Positions 24,450 through 33,263 of a DNA stretch of 64,000 bases are shown one piece after another. Numbering within the stretch: position 1 is the first letter of the stretch; each line of letters starts with the position of its first letter. The notes beneath the pieces are model-generated. The model did not search any database and had not been told where the DNA came from. It saw only the letters and a list, made by a program, of their open reading frames with translations. This DNA comes from UBA1231 sp045652765. Lineage in GTDB: Bacteria; Bacillota_I; Bacilli_A; ML615J-28; CAG-313. Location: NCBI GenBank assembly GCA_045652765.1, contig JAZOLG010000049.1:1-64000 (forward strand), read 5' to 3'. The position numbers and the translations under genes were made by a program.

Positions 24450-26108
24450 ATGACAATATATAAACAATTAGCAGATTTAATTTTTCCAGATATAACTGAA
24501 ACAATTGAAGATTTAGAAAAAAGATATCCTGCTCGTGATTTACCAGAAGGTGCAATGGTAACCAGATTTGCACCAAGCCCAACAGGATTTTTACATACTG
24601 GATCACTATTTGCTTCAATGACTTCTCGTAAGTTCGCAAAACAAAGTGGTGGTGTATTCTTTATTCGTCTAGAAGATACAGACCAAAAAAGAGAAGTTGA
24701 AGGTAGTGGTGATAGCTTAATTAGTCAATTACAAACATTTGGTGTAACACCAGATGAAGGATATTTAGGCACAAATAAAGAAAGTGGAAACTATGGTCCG
24801 TATGTTCAAAGCCAAAGAGCTGATATTTATAAAGTAGTAATTAAATATATGCTTGAAAACAATATGGCTTATCCTTGCTTTTGTACGCCTGAAGAACTTT
24901 CAAAAATGCGTGAAGAACAAAACGCAAACAAAGAAAACTTTGGCTATTATGCACACTACGCAAAGTGCAGTACTTTAACACCAGAAGAACAAATTGAAAG
25001 AATTAAAAATGGTGAAAGTTACGTAATTCGTTTTAGATCACTTGGAGATTATCATAATAAAGTTGCGATTGATGATGCCATTCGTGGTCACATTGAAATG
25101 GCGGAAAACGATCAACATATCGTAATATATAAGAGTGATGGTCTTCCAACATATCACTTTGCCCACTTAGTTGATGATCATTTTATGCATACAACACACG
25201 TTACACGTGGTGAAGAATGGATGCCAAGTTTACCAATTCATATTGAACTTTTTAATAGTATGAAATGGACTGCTCCAACTTATGCTCATTTACCAGTTAT
25301 TATGAAACTAGATAATGGTAATAGACGTAAACTTTCAAAAAGAAAAGACTTAGAAGCTGCTGTATCATTCTTCTTAGAACAAGGTTATCCTATTGAAGGA
25401 TTCATGGAATACTTATATACAATAGCTAATTCTAATTATGAAGCTTGGCGTGATGAAAATCCAACTCTTGATAAAGATGAATTCAAATTTACATTTGAAA
25501 AAATGTCTTTAGATGGTGCTTTATTCGATCTTGCTAAAGTTCAAAACTTATGTAAAGAAAAACTTGGTCACATGAATACAAAAGAATTCAGCGAAGCAGC
25601 AACTCAATGGGCTAAAGAATATTCTCCAGAACTTCTAAATTTAATTGAAAAAGATCCAGCATATTTTTCTCAAATCGTTGGTATTGAAAGAGAAAAAGAA
25701 AACCCTAGAAAAGACTATGAAAAATTCTCTGATATTTTACCACTTATCAAATTCTTCTATAATGAATACTATGATGAAATGGTAAAAGATTTAGTCTTCC
25801 CAGAAAACTTATCAAGTGAAACTATTAAAAAAGTTTTAAAAGCTTATGTAGAAGTATTTGATTTAGAACTTTCAGAAGAAGATTGGTTTGCACAAATGAA
25901 AGAAGTAGCAGTTAGTCAAGGATTCGCAGCTAACGCTAAAGAATATAAAAAGAATAAAGAAGCATTCTTAGGACATGTTGGTGATGTAGCCGCAATCCTA
26001 CGTCTTACAGTATCTTTAAGAGCACAATCTCCAAACCTTTATATTGTTATGAAAATCTTAGGTAAAGAAGAAGTTACAAGAAGAATTAACAATATTTTAA
26101 ATATATAA
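24450..26108 (+). CDS. gltX: Glutamyl-tRNA synthetase
   Basis: Class I synthetase of 552 residues, about 60 longer than E. coli GltX. About 35 extra residues precede RFAPSPTGFLHTGSL (the HIGH-type motif), and the C-terminal half is enlarged. LEDTDQKREVEGS, the CFCTPEEL segment, TRGEEWMPSLP and KLSKRKDLEAA (KMSKS-type motif near residue 300) are all present. It charges tRNA-Glu and in most Bacilli also tRNA-Gln, for later amidation by GatCAB. It follows queA by 16 bases with GGTGA and ends in a strong terminator. Confidence 0.95.
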   Translation: MTIYKQLADLIFPDITETIEDLEKRYPARDLPEGAMVTRFAPSPTGFLHTGSLFASMTSRKFAKQSGGVFFIRLEDTDQKREVEGSGDSLISQLQTFGVTPDEGYLGTNKESGNYGPYVQSQRADIYKVVIKYMLENNMAYPCFCTPEELSKMREEQNANKENFGYYAHYAKCSTLTPEEQIERIKNGESYVIRFRSLGDYHNKVAIDDAIRGHIEMAENDQHIVIYKSDGLPTYHFAHLVDDHFMHTTHVTRGEEWMPSLPIHIELFNSMKWTAPTYAHLPVIMKLDNGNRRKLSKRKDLEAAVSFFLEQGYPIEGFMEYLYTIANSNYEAWRDENPTLDKDEFKFTFEKMSLDGALFDLAKVQNLCKEKLGHMNTKEFSEAATQWAKEYSPELLNLIEKDPAYFSQIVGIEREKENPRKDYEKFSDILPLIKFFYNEYYDEMVKDLVFPENLSSETIKKVLKAYVEVFDLELSEEDWFAQMKEVAVSQGFAANAKEYKKNKEAFLGHVGDVAAILRLTVSLRAQSPNLYIVMKILGKEEVTRRINNILNI

Positions 26109-26116
26109 TTAAAATT

Positions 26117-26155
26117 AAACTCAAAAGTAATTAAATTTACTTTTGAGTTTTTTAT
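26117..26155 (+). terminator. Terminator after gltX
   Basis: AAACTCAAAAGTAA pairs with TTACTTTTGAGTTT (14 bp) around a TTAAAT loop, followed by T. Confidence 0.9.
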
Positions 26156-26171
26156 TTTTAAATTTAAATAC

Positions 26172-26201
26172 TTGATATTAAGTTTCAAAATATGATATAA
26201 T
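26172..26201 (+). promoter_or_regulatory. Promoter of the lipoprotein/metzincin operon leader
   Basis: TTGATA at 26172-26177 and TATAAT at 26196-26201 with an 18-base spacer. The start would be near 26208, about 230 bases before the lipoprotein gene. Confidence 0.65.
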
Positions 26202-26207
26202 AAAAGT

Positions 26208-26310
26208 GTGGGACTTTCCTATACTCTAAGATAGTTTTTATAATTAGCTTAAAGTATTATTTAAATAAGATTATAATTTAACTCTCTTAGAAATAAGGGA
26301 GTATTTTGTA
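26208..26310 (+). promoter_or_regulatory. Structured leader with possible attenuator hairpin
   Basis: ACTCTCTTA (26281-26289) and TAAGGGAGT (26294-26302) form a hairpin with a GAAA tetraloop, followed by the weak T run ATTTTG. TCTAAGA at 26225-26231 is complementary to TCTTAGA at 26285-26291 and could pair with it instead, opening the hairpin. That is the geometry of an attenuator. The 7-bp match could be chance in AT-rich DNA. No known riboswitch family is recognised. Confidence 0.35.
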
Positions 26311-26350
26311 TTCATAACATATAATATAATAATAAAGGGAGGTGTTATAT

Positions 26351-26419
26351 ATGATTAAGATTTATTTACTGAATATGGTGATTATCTTTGAAAATGTATT
26401 TTATAATGACGCAAAATAA
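26351..26419 (+). CDS. Possible 22-residue leader peptide or ORF remnant
   Basis: A very strong ribosome-binding site (AAAGGGAGGTG at 26334-26344) lies eight bases before an ATG that opens a 22-codon frame ending in TAA. The product MIKIYLLNMVIIFENVFYND is hydrophobic then acidic. It is followed within 25 bases by the lipoprotein start. It could be a leader peptide, a tiny membrane protein, or the surviving start of a lost gene. Confidence 0.35.
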   Translation: MIKIYLLNMVIIFENVFYNDAK

Positions 26420-26440
26420 TGTTGAAAGGATAAATATAAA

Positions 26441-27301
26441 TTGAAAAAAATATTTACTGTTTTAATTACTTTAGTTTTAATAGTGTGTTTAACGGGATGT
26501 TATGAACTTAATGATAAGTATTTTTCATTGGATGATTTAATATTTGATACAAAAAATTCAAATAGCGGAGATACGGCAGCTCCAATGAGCGTAATTGAAT
26601 TGTATATTTCAAGTAAATATGACTCTTATAGTATATACGAATGTAAAAAAACTGATAATAATAAAATTATTGCTGGTTATCTCGATATGGAAACTATAAA
26701 ATTACTAGATAGTATGGATGATTATTTCTCTGATCCTTTAGATAGAATTTGTGTAATCTCTGGAATTGATAGATATTTAAAAAAATATCAATACGCAGTC
26801 ATAAATGGTAAAATTAATAAAAATGAGTATCCAGTAAAATGTAAGTATGTTTCTAAAGAAGATTTATCTTTAACATATAAAGAACAACGATTAGTATTTG
26901 TATTAGAAGAGTATACTATAACCTCAAAGAATATTTTAAATGAAGAATATAATGAATTTAAAGTGTATGATACTGTTTATGGCAATATTAAAAATGGAAT
27001 ATTTCATTATAATTTAAGTCAAAATTCTAAAACAATTTTCGAACATTTTCTATTAGGTAATACAAAAATGAATAAATATTATATGGAAAGTATGCTTGAA
27101 TATTGTAGCTTAATTATTTACGAAGATTTATATGTTACTTCATGTACTTATGAAATTGAGGGTTACATCTATACCGAAGAGTATTATCAAACTGTAGAAA
27201 ATACTATTATTTCTGAAGAACCAGAATCTATATATAATGTGTATTATAAGTATGACTATAAGGAAATTATAAAAATTTTAAAGGAGAATAAAATGTTATG
27301 A
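26441..27301 (+). CDS. Lipoprotein of unknown function paired with a secreted metzincin
   Basis: A TTG start with AAAGGA at 26425-26430 gives a 286-residue protein with lipobox LTGC (lipidated Cys20). The mature part is acidic and rich in Tyr, Ser and Asn, without a motif I recognise. It ends KILKENKML, and its TGA overlaps the ATG of the following gene (ATGA), so the two are made together. Its near-equal length and identical position relative to a secreted Cys-rich protein recall the lipoprotein at 6720-7550. A membrane-bound partner, inhibitor or anchor of the metzincin is a reasonable guess, but it is only inference. Confidence 0.72.
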   Translation: MKKIFTVLITLVLIVCLTGCYELNDKYFSLDDLIFDTKNSNSGDTAAPMSVIELYISSKYDSYSIYECKKTDNNKIIAGYLDMETIKLLDSMDDYFSDPLDRICVISGIDRYLKKYQYAVINGKINKNEYPVKCKYVSKEDLSLTYKEQRLVFVLEEYTITSKNILNEEYNEFKVYDTVYGNIKNGIFHYNLSQNSKTIFEHFLLGNTKMNKYYMESMLEYCSLIIYEDLYVTSCTYEIEGYIYTEEYYQTVENTIISEEPESIYNVYYKYDYKEIIKILKENKML

Positions 27302-30270
27302 TAATAAAAAAAATATTATTTATAATTTTTGTAAATAGTTTTATATTTCTTGTGTTGCCAATATCTGTTAATGCCCATACTACGAATTTAGGAATTGATG
27401 GATATGATGACATTACATATGATGACTGTGATGCAGATTATTATGTTAGTCCATTAGATATTGGTGATGGTTATGATGAAAAATGGTATGATTTAATATG
27501 GGGAAATACTGATGAATCGACAACTCCAAATACTTTTCAATATACAACGATGTGCCACATAGATGATAATATAGATACAATATATTATCAATTTCAAGAA
27601 AAAGGCCATGAACAGCCAACTACAACCTGGTATACCGAAATTGGAATAACAAATGGAAACAATGTAAAAACAAAATTTGAACAAAGTATGTTAAAGTGGA
27701 ATAATGTGTACTATTATAAAAAAACAGCTGATGGTTTATATGAAAAACATAAAATTATTAATTTAGTTAATTATGATTCATTAACTGATAAAAGTGGGAT
27801 AACGCCTCATATTTTAATACATCCCTATTATGGTGAAAGTGATTTTGTAGCATATGTAACCACTGTTAATGAATCTGAAGTTGAAAGTGATACACAAGTA
27901 TTTAATGATATTAAACATAAACATTTTACACAATTTAGAATGGTGGTAAATATAGGTCATATAAATAATAGTACAATCCTTAAAGATAGAACAGGTGCTC
28001 ATGAATTAGGACATGTTTTAGGATTATTTGATATAGATAAAATAGAAAATACTAATGAAGTTTCTATGAATCATCATGAAGAACTGTTGATGGGATATTC
28101 AAAAAATAATAATTCTTTAATTAAACAAACTAATATTACTTATAAAGATATTGCAGGTGTTGCTATAACTAGAGGTTTTCATACAAATAGTGATCATTTA
28201 TGGTTATATGATGCGAACAATCCTAGAGATGGTAAATCGAAATTAATTTGTTCATTGTGTAATTGTGTAAAATATGTGGAAGATATTTCACAATATGATT
28301 ATGATATTTATCAACAATGTGGACATAGTGCAGATAATAAATTTAAACGAATAGATTCTAATATGATACCTGTAGCGAGTTATGGAAATAAAGATTATTA
28401 TAAGTGTAGATACTGTAGATATGTTGCTTCATTTTCAAATTTAGTTGATCAAAATTATTCTTTACTTGATAATTATACAGACAAGTATCACATATATTAT
28501 AATTCTGTTCTAAATTATGAATTATTGGAGAATCATAATTTTAGTATACACTTAGGTGGATATAAATATAAATGTGACACGTGTGAGTGCATTCATGTTA
28601 AAGCAGATGATGAATATACGATTTCAAATTATTCATTAACAATAAAAGATAGTTTGGAAGTTAGTAATAAAAGGTTAATTAAAGTTAATTGCAAATATAG
28701 TAAGCATTATGAAATAATATTCCAAGGTGACTTAAATTTTGATATTGTACTTTATGATGAAAATTTAAATACTATTCAAATAGATTATTTAGAGTTCCAA
28801 AACAATAATAAACATTTTGTTAAAATGTTAAATAATGGAACTTATTATATTGAAATTATTAATCAAAGTTCATTAAATAATGAAGTAAATATGAAAATAA
28901 TATCACGTAATACTGCATATTTAAGTACTACTGATAATGACATATTAATAAATACGATTAATTTCAATGAGGATATATATTCATCAAATTACTATTATTT
29001 TATTAGTTCTAAAGAATCTGCTATTTTTCAATTTAAAATAATCGGAACAAAATTAGACGGTAATTCAATTGAATTTCCGGCCAATGCAGTAAGTATTTAC
29101 TTGGACGAAGATAGAACTACGGTTTTAAATAAAATTGGAACAAGTTTATATAATGATCCCGCATGTAATAAAGCTGGAGAGAATTCATTTATAGCTTATT
29201 TGTCATCAGGAAGCTATTATTACATTGATATTAATATTCCGACTGACAATTTAATATCTTTAAATTTGGTCATTGAATTATTTGATATCGAGAATCTTAA
29301 TTTATTTAACATGGTAGAAAATGAGAACACTATCTTGGAAATAATTCAAACACATAAATCTGGCGATTATTTTAAAATGTTTGATTTGTATCAAAGCGGT
29401 TCATTTTGTATTAATGTAAATTATGATGGTCAATTAAATCAAGATTTTATATTTATTTTAGCTAAAAGAGTTTACAATGAAACTACGAAAAAATACTCAG
29501 TCCAAACAATAAAATTTGAACATGTTAATTCAAGTAATGATAGCATTTTTTACAATTTAAATTTGCGTGATGGTCAATACTATATTGGTTTCATTAATAA
29601 ACAAGATAATGATAATTTTACTGTTAGTATTACAAGAAGAATAACTCAATTTGGAAGTGAACATTTAATTGCCGATCCTGAAGATATTAATTTATGCGGC
29701 TCTCAAATAAAAATATTAGAAATGAATGAAAGTAATAAAAGTTATTTGGAAAATTATATTACTGTTGGATTCACAAGATTAATTTATTTAGATGAAACTG
29801 ATTTTGATGATTTATCAAGATTAGAATATTTGTGGTATTCGAGTAATGAATCAATTGCGAAAGTTACTAATTATGGAACAGTGCTTGGGGTTAGTCAAGG
29901 AATCGTAAAGATAATGGCTGTTCATAAAGATGATTGTTCAATTGTCTATGTTAAAGAATTTGAAGTTATAGAAGATAATTCAAATAATCACGATGAAATA
30001 GAAGTGACAAGTAATTATTCTATAAAATATTCTGAAACTAATAACGGAACATTTCATTTGCAACTTGAAAAAACAAATTGTCCATATCCAATGTATCAAA
30101 GTTATTCTTGGGAACAATACATATATAATGAGTCAATTGGAATGGATGCTACAGTACTAGGAAATTGTAATTTTCATGTAACTGGTCCTGGTAATTTTAC
30201 AATTATTGGAACATATGATGTTGATCCAAGGATTAAGATAATTATTAATGTAATAATACTAGACAATTGA
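27298..30270 (+). CDS. Large secreted metzincin-like zinc metalloprotease with Cys-rich and Ig-like parts
   Basis: The signal peptide ends near residue 26 (SVNA). HELGHVLGLFD at residues 235-245 is the metzincin zinc motif HExxHxxGxxD, with Asp245 as third ligand, as in snapalysin-type enzymes. LLMGY with Met265 is a candidate Met-turn. From about 300 a Cys/His-rich region follows (CSLCNC, QQCGHS, CRYCRY, CDTCEC) that may bind metal. Three beta-sandwich segments each contain a (N/S/D)GxYYI-type strand, as in pre-peptidase C-terminal domains. A BIG2-like domain is near 800-890 (LEYLWYSSNESIAKVTNYGT). There is no cell-wall sorting signal or C-terminal membrane helix, so release or non-covalent attachment is expected. 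Substrate unknown. Confidence 0.78.
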   Translation: MIIKKILFIIFVNSFIFLVLPISVNAHTTNLGIDGYDDITYDDCDADYYVSPLDIGDGYDEKWYDLIWGNTDESTTPNTFQYTTMCHIDDNIDTIYYQFQEKGHEQPTTTWYTEIGITNGNNVKTKFEQSMLKWNNVYYYKKTADGLYEKHKIINLVNYDSLTDKSGITPHILIHPYYGESDFVAYVTTVNESEVESDTQVFNDIKHKHFTQFRMVVNIGHINNSTILKDRTGAHELGHVLGLFDIDKIENTNEVSMNHHEELLMGYSKNNNSLIKQTNITYKDIAGVAITRGFHTNSDHLWLYDANNPRDGKSKLICSLCNCVKYVEDISQYDYDIYQQCGHSADNKFKRIDSNMIPVASYGNKDYYKCRYCRYVASFSNLVDQNYSLLDNYTDKYHIYYNSVLNYELLENHNFSIHLGGYKYKCDTCECIHVKADDEYTISNYSLTIKDSLEVSNKRLIKVNCKYSKHYEIIFQGDLNFDIVLYDENLNTIQIDYLEFQNNNKHFVKMLNNGTYYIEIINQSSLNNEVNMKIISRNTAYLSTTDNDILINTINFNEDIYSSNYYYFISSKESAIFQFKIIGTKLDGNSIEFPANAVSIYLDEDRTTVLNKIGTSLYNDPACNKAGENSFIAYLSSGSYYYIDINIPTDNLISLNLVIELFDIENLNLFNMVENENTILEIIQTHKSGDYFKMFDLYQSGSFCINVNYDGQLNQDFIFILAKRVYNETTKKYSVQTIKFEHVNSSNDSIFYNLNLRDGQYYIGFINKQDNDNFTVSITRRITQFGSEHLIADPEDINLCGSQIKILEMNESNKSYLENYITVGFTRLIYLDETDFDDLSRLEYLWYSSNESIAKVTNYGTVLGVSQGIVKIMAVHKDDCSIVYVKEFEVIEDNSNNHDEIEVTSNYSIKYSETNNGTFHLQLEKTNCPYPMYQSYSWEQYIYNESIGMDATVLGNCNFHVTGPGNFTIIGTYDVDPRIKIIINVIILDN

Positions 30271-30296
30271 TAATTCAAAATTTTAATAGATAGATT

Positions 30297-30335
30297 GAGA
30301 TACATTTCATTATTATAAATGTATCTCTTTTTTTA
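30297..30335 (+). terminator. Terminator of the metzincin operon
   Basis: GAGATACATTT pairs with AAATGTATCTC, followed by eight T. Confidence 0.9.
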
Positions 30336-30379
30336 CATAATATTATTTTATTGTAACAAAATATTAATAGGAGGATATT

Positions 30380-30826
30380 ATGGAAAAAACAAATGAATTA
30401 AATAAATTTTTATCGTATATTCATATGGGTACTAGTATTTTTAGGATTTATATGGATAATGCAGAAAGATTACATGCGGATTCATTAATCAGTTTAATCA
30501 AAGAAATTGAAGAGATTTTCAAAACGCATGAAGAAAAGATTACAAGACTAATTCATGAAGAAAATGAAAAAGCAACAACAAGCTTAACTGCTGCTGGAAT
30601 ACTTGGCGTTTATAAAGAAAAACTTAAAATTTTCGATAATGCTTTTACAATTTGTATTAATGCATTAAAATCTACTAATATGGGTCTTATTAGTGCAATT
30701 AAATTTTTAGAAGATAATAAAGAACTTCATAAAGAGATTAAAGATATTGTAATTAATGTAATAGAAGATTATCAAAGAATTGAAAAGAAATTAGTTGATT
30801 ATGTTATGTTAAGGCTTAATGATTAA
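30380..30826 (+). CDS. Small all-helical cytoplasmic protein of unknown function
   Basis: The 148-residue product has no signal or membrane segment. It appears to consist of four long amphipathic helices, which recalls the four-helix DUF2383/ferritin-like fold. However, the usual metal-binding Glu/His pairs are not obvious, so I leave it unassigned. AGGAGG precedes the ATG and a terminator isolates it from the metzincin operon. The next gene has its own -10 element, so this is probably monocistronic. Confidence 0.65.
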   Translation: MEKTNELNKFLSYIHMGTSIFRIYMDNAERLHADSLISLIKEIEEIFKTHEEKITRLIHEENEKATTSLTAAGILGVYKEKLKIFDNAFTICINALKSTNMGLISAIKFLEDNKELHKEIKDIVINVIEDYQRIEKKLVDYVMLRLND

Positions 30827-30854
30827 CAAATAAGTTATTTTAAAGTCTATTTTG

Positions 30855-30863
30855 TGATATAAT
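30855..30863 (+). promoter_or_regulatory. Extended -10 promoter of the flavin-reductase-like gene
   Basis: TGATATAAT with TATAAT at 30858-30863. The -35 position reads TTATTT, a poor match, so use of the extended -10 is likely. GGAGGG serves the ATG at 30892. Confidence 0.6.
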
Positions 30864-30891
30864 TTAGATGATAGAATAATGGAGGGTTATT

Positions 30892-31818
30892 ATGAGTAGT
30901 TTTAAAGATTTAAGAATAGTAGATAATTTCTATCAAACATCTTCATTTTTTCCAATGCCACTTTGTTTAATTGGAACTTTAGATGAAAAAGGAGAACACA
31001 CATCTTTTGGTGCATATTCTCTTGTCTTTCCTTATTATATAGCAGGTAAAGATTATTACGCAATGGTCTTAGAATGTCGAAATTCATCCAATACATGTAA
31101 AGGACTTTTAAGACATGGAAAATGTACGATTAATTTTTTACCATATTCTAAAAAAGGCTTTAAAGAACATGTAAGACTTGGTTTTCCTGGTGATACGCCA
31201 GAAGAAAAAATGAAAGAATTTAAATATCACGTTGAAGATGGATTAAGTCACTTAGATTATCCAAGTGTAAAATATCCAAAAGTTATAACAGAGGCATTAC
31301 AGGTTTTTGAATGTACTTGGGTAAAAGAATTAGATCATGCCGAAAATGATATTATCCAAGAAGAATATAATGGACCATATCATGATTTTAATGGTATTAC
31401 TTCTAAATATGGTGCACATTTTATTTTAAAGATTGATCATATATTGATGAAAGAGAAATATTATGATTCAATTATTAATGGTGTAACAAGAAGTAATTTC
31501 TGTCCACTTCCAACTAATTGGGGATATCGTGATTCCAAAAATTTCTGGTGTAGTGATTATAAAAAACCTAGTGCTGAAGGTATTCCAAATAAAGAGATTG
31601 ATTTGACATCAATTAGATATGCGGCTGATAGGGTTGATGATGTTGTTAAGTTTACGGATGATGCTTTAAAAATGCTCGTTAAAGTTCCCAGACCATTCTT
31701 AAAGTTAGTGCTTACAGGATGTGTAAATTGGGCAAAAGAAAATAATTGTACTTTAATTACGGAAAAAGAAATTGCGATTATTAATGATAAACGCTCAAAA
31801 GAAAAGAAAAAGAAATAA
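30892..31818 (+). CDS. Flavin-reductase-like split-barrel protein with C-terminal PCP_red-like domain
   Basis: Residues 1-200 look like an FMN-binding flavin-reductase split barrel: MPLCLIGTLDEKGEHTSFGA at the start, a CRNSSNTCKGL segment where the FMN phosphate loop is expected, and KYPKVITEALQVFEC. Residues about 250-300 (FTDDALKMLVKVPRPFLK, GCVNWAKENNCTLITEKE) match the pattern of the small domain at the end of light-independent protochlorophyllide reductase subunit B (PCP_red). That domain also occurs in non-photosynthetic redox proteins. The Lys-rich tail is unexplained. It is likely an FMN protein of unknown redox partner, with its own promoter and terminator. Confidence 0.72.
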   Translation: MSSFKDLRIVDNFYQTSSFFPMPLCLIGTLDEKGEHTSFGAYSLVFPYYIAGKDYYAMVLECRNSSNTCKGLLRHGKCTINFLPYSKKGFKEHVRLGFPGDTPEEKMKEFKYHVEDGLSHLDYPSVKYPKVITEALQVFECTWVKELDHAENDIIQEEYNGPYHDFNGITSKYGAHFILKIDHILMKEKYYDSIINGVTRSNFCPLPTNWGYRDSKNFWCSDYKKPSAEGIPNKEIDLTSIRYAADRVDDVVKFTDDALKMLVKVPRPFLKLVLTGCVNWAKENNCTLITEKEIAIINDKRSKEKKKK

Positions 31819-31819
31819 A

Positions 31820-31861
31820 GAAAAGGTCTAAAAACAGTTTGACTGTTCTTAGACCTTTTTT
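31820..31861. terminator. Bidirectional terminator
   Basis: AAAAGGTCTAAAAACAGT pairs with ACTGTTCTTAGACCTTTT (one mismatch), with T following on the + strand and A runs giving U on the - strand. It serves the flavin protein and the converging MATE gene. Confidence 0.88.
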
Positions 31862-33191
31862 AATTATTAACTAAATTTAAAGTTTTCCATTTACCTTTTT
31901 TAAGTCTTATAATAAAGATAAATGCTCGTGATAGTTCATCAATGGACATTGCAATCCAAATGCCAACAATACCCATTTTTAGCGAAACACCAAAAATGTA
32001 ACTACCGACAACAGCTACTAACCAGCAAAAGATAATTGCAAGTAGGGTAGGAAAAATCACGTCACCACTTGTTTGTAATGCTCTTACTAGTGTAATATTA
32101 ACAGCTCTTCCTATTTCCAAAAATACTTCAATCCACATAATATAGCAACATAGTTTAATTACTTCAATATCAGTTGTAAATAATTTAAATATAATAGACG
32201 AACTAATTGCAAGACTAATAGAAATGATTAAACTAGACATCAGTGAAAATAATAAAGTTTTGTTTATTAAATTTTCAGCTTCTTTAATTTCTTTGGCACC
32301 TAAGTATCTACCTAGTAGTATTTGCATTGCTTGTGAAATAGAAGAAGTAAAGATAAATGAAAAAGGCAAAACAATATTGGCATATGTTCTTGCGATAGGA
32401 GCAGCATAATTTATTCTTAAACCAATTATATTTATAATAGCAAGTATAACAATTTGTGATATGGAATAAGAAAATGATTCTCCAGCTGATGGGATACTTA
32501 TTTTTAATAGTTTTTTAAGTTCTTTAAATGAGGTATCAAAGGCGTATTTAAATGATAATCTAATTTTTGTTAGTTTTAAAACCATGATAATTAAGACGAT
32601 ACATCCAACACTACGGGATATAACTGTTCCAAGAGCTACCGCTGTAATACTAGGCAATTTTAAAACATACAAGAATAACGCATTTAGTCCAACATTTAAA
32701 ATATTGATACAAGTTGAAACAATAAACCCTTCAAATACAAAGGTATTACTTCTTAAGAATGTAGTAGATGTTAATAAAATTGCTTGTAAAAATAATGTTC
32801 CACCACATATTCTTAAATAAACTATAGCAGCATTAAAAGATTCTTGATTTACTTTCATTAATCTAAAAATATCTTCAGCAAAGATTAACATTGTTAGTCC
32901 AATAATAAAGCTTAAGAAAAGATTAAAATAAAAGGCAATAGAATATATTTTCTTTTCTTTTTCTGGCTGATTAGCACCTTTATATTGATTGACTAGGATC
33001 AAACTTCCGGCTGCAAGAACTGATATGAAGACCGTAAGAACATCAATAATAGAATTAGCTTGATTAATTGCATTTGCGATAAAATCATTGCGGACCATTA
33101 TTTTATCAATATTACCCAGTAGTACTTGTAATATTAATTCTAAAAAGATTGGAATGGTTAGTTTAAATAATAATTTTATATCTTTCTTCAT
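31860..33191 (-). CDS. MATE-family multidrug/cation efflux transporter
   Basis: The 443-residue protein has twelve hydrophobic segments in two related halves, as in MATE (NorM/DinF-type) antiporters. Features include the N-terminal LTIPIFLELILQVLLGNIDKI and a mid-protein SIPSAGESFSYSISQI matching the start of the second half. It probably exports a drug or metabolite against sodium or protons. I chose the ATG at 33191 because GAGG lies about six bases before it; an in-frame ATG at 33209 would place the start almost on the promoter. The minus-strand TATAAT is at 33217-33212. Confidence 0.9.
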   Translation of the reverse strand: MKKDIKLLFKLTIPIFLELILQVLLGNIDKIMVRNDFIANAINQANSIIDVLTVFISVLAAGSLILVNQYKGANQPEKEKKIYSIAFYFNLFLSFIIGLTMLIFAEDIFRLMKVNQESFNAAIVYLRICGGTLFLQAILLTSTTFLRSNTFVFEGFIVSTCINILNVGLNALFLYVLKLPSITAVALGTVISRSVGCIVLIIMVLKLTKIRLSFKYAFDTSFKELKKLLKISIPSAGESFSYSISQIVILAIINIIGLRINYAAPIARTYANIVLPFSFIFTSSISQAMQILLGRYLGAKEIKEAENLINKTLLFSLMSSLIISISLAISSSIIFKLFTTDIEVIKLCCYIMWIEVFLEIGRAVNITLVRALQTSGDVIFPTLLAIIFCWLVAVVGSYIFGVSLKMGIVGIWIAMSIDELSRAFIFIIRLKKGKWKTLNLVNN

Positions 33192-33230
33192 ATAAACCTC
33201 AAAGTCCATATATTATATCATTAAATAATA

Positions 33231-33256
33231 AAAACAGGTTTTAAATAAACCTGTTA
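33231..33256 (-). terminator. Terminator of the beta-helix lipoprotein gene
   Basis: Read on the minus strand, AACAGGTTT and AAACCTGTT flank a short AT loop and are followed by TTTATTATT. It lies between the beta-helix gene and the MATE gene, which also has its own -10. Confidence 0.7.
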
Positions 33257-33263
33257 ATTTAAT

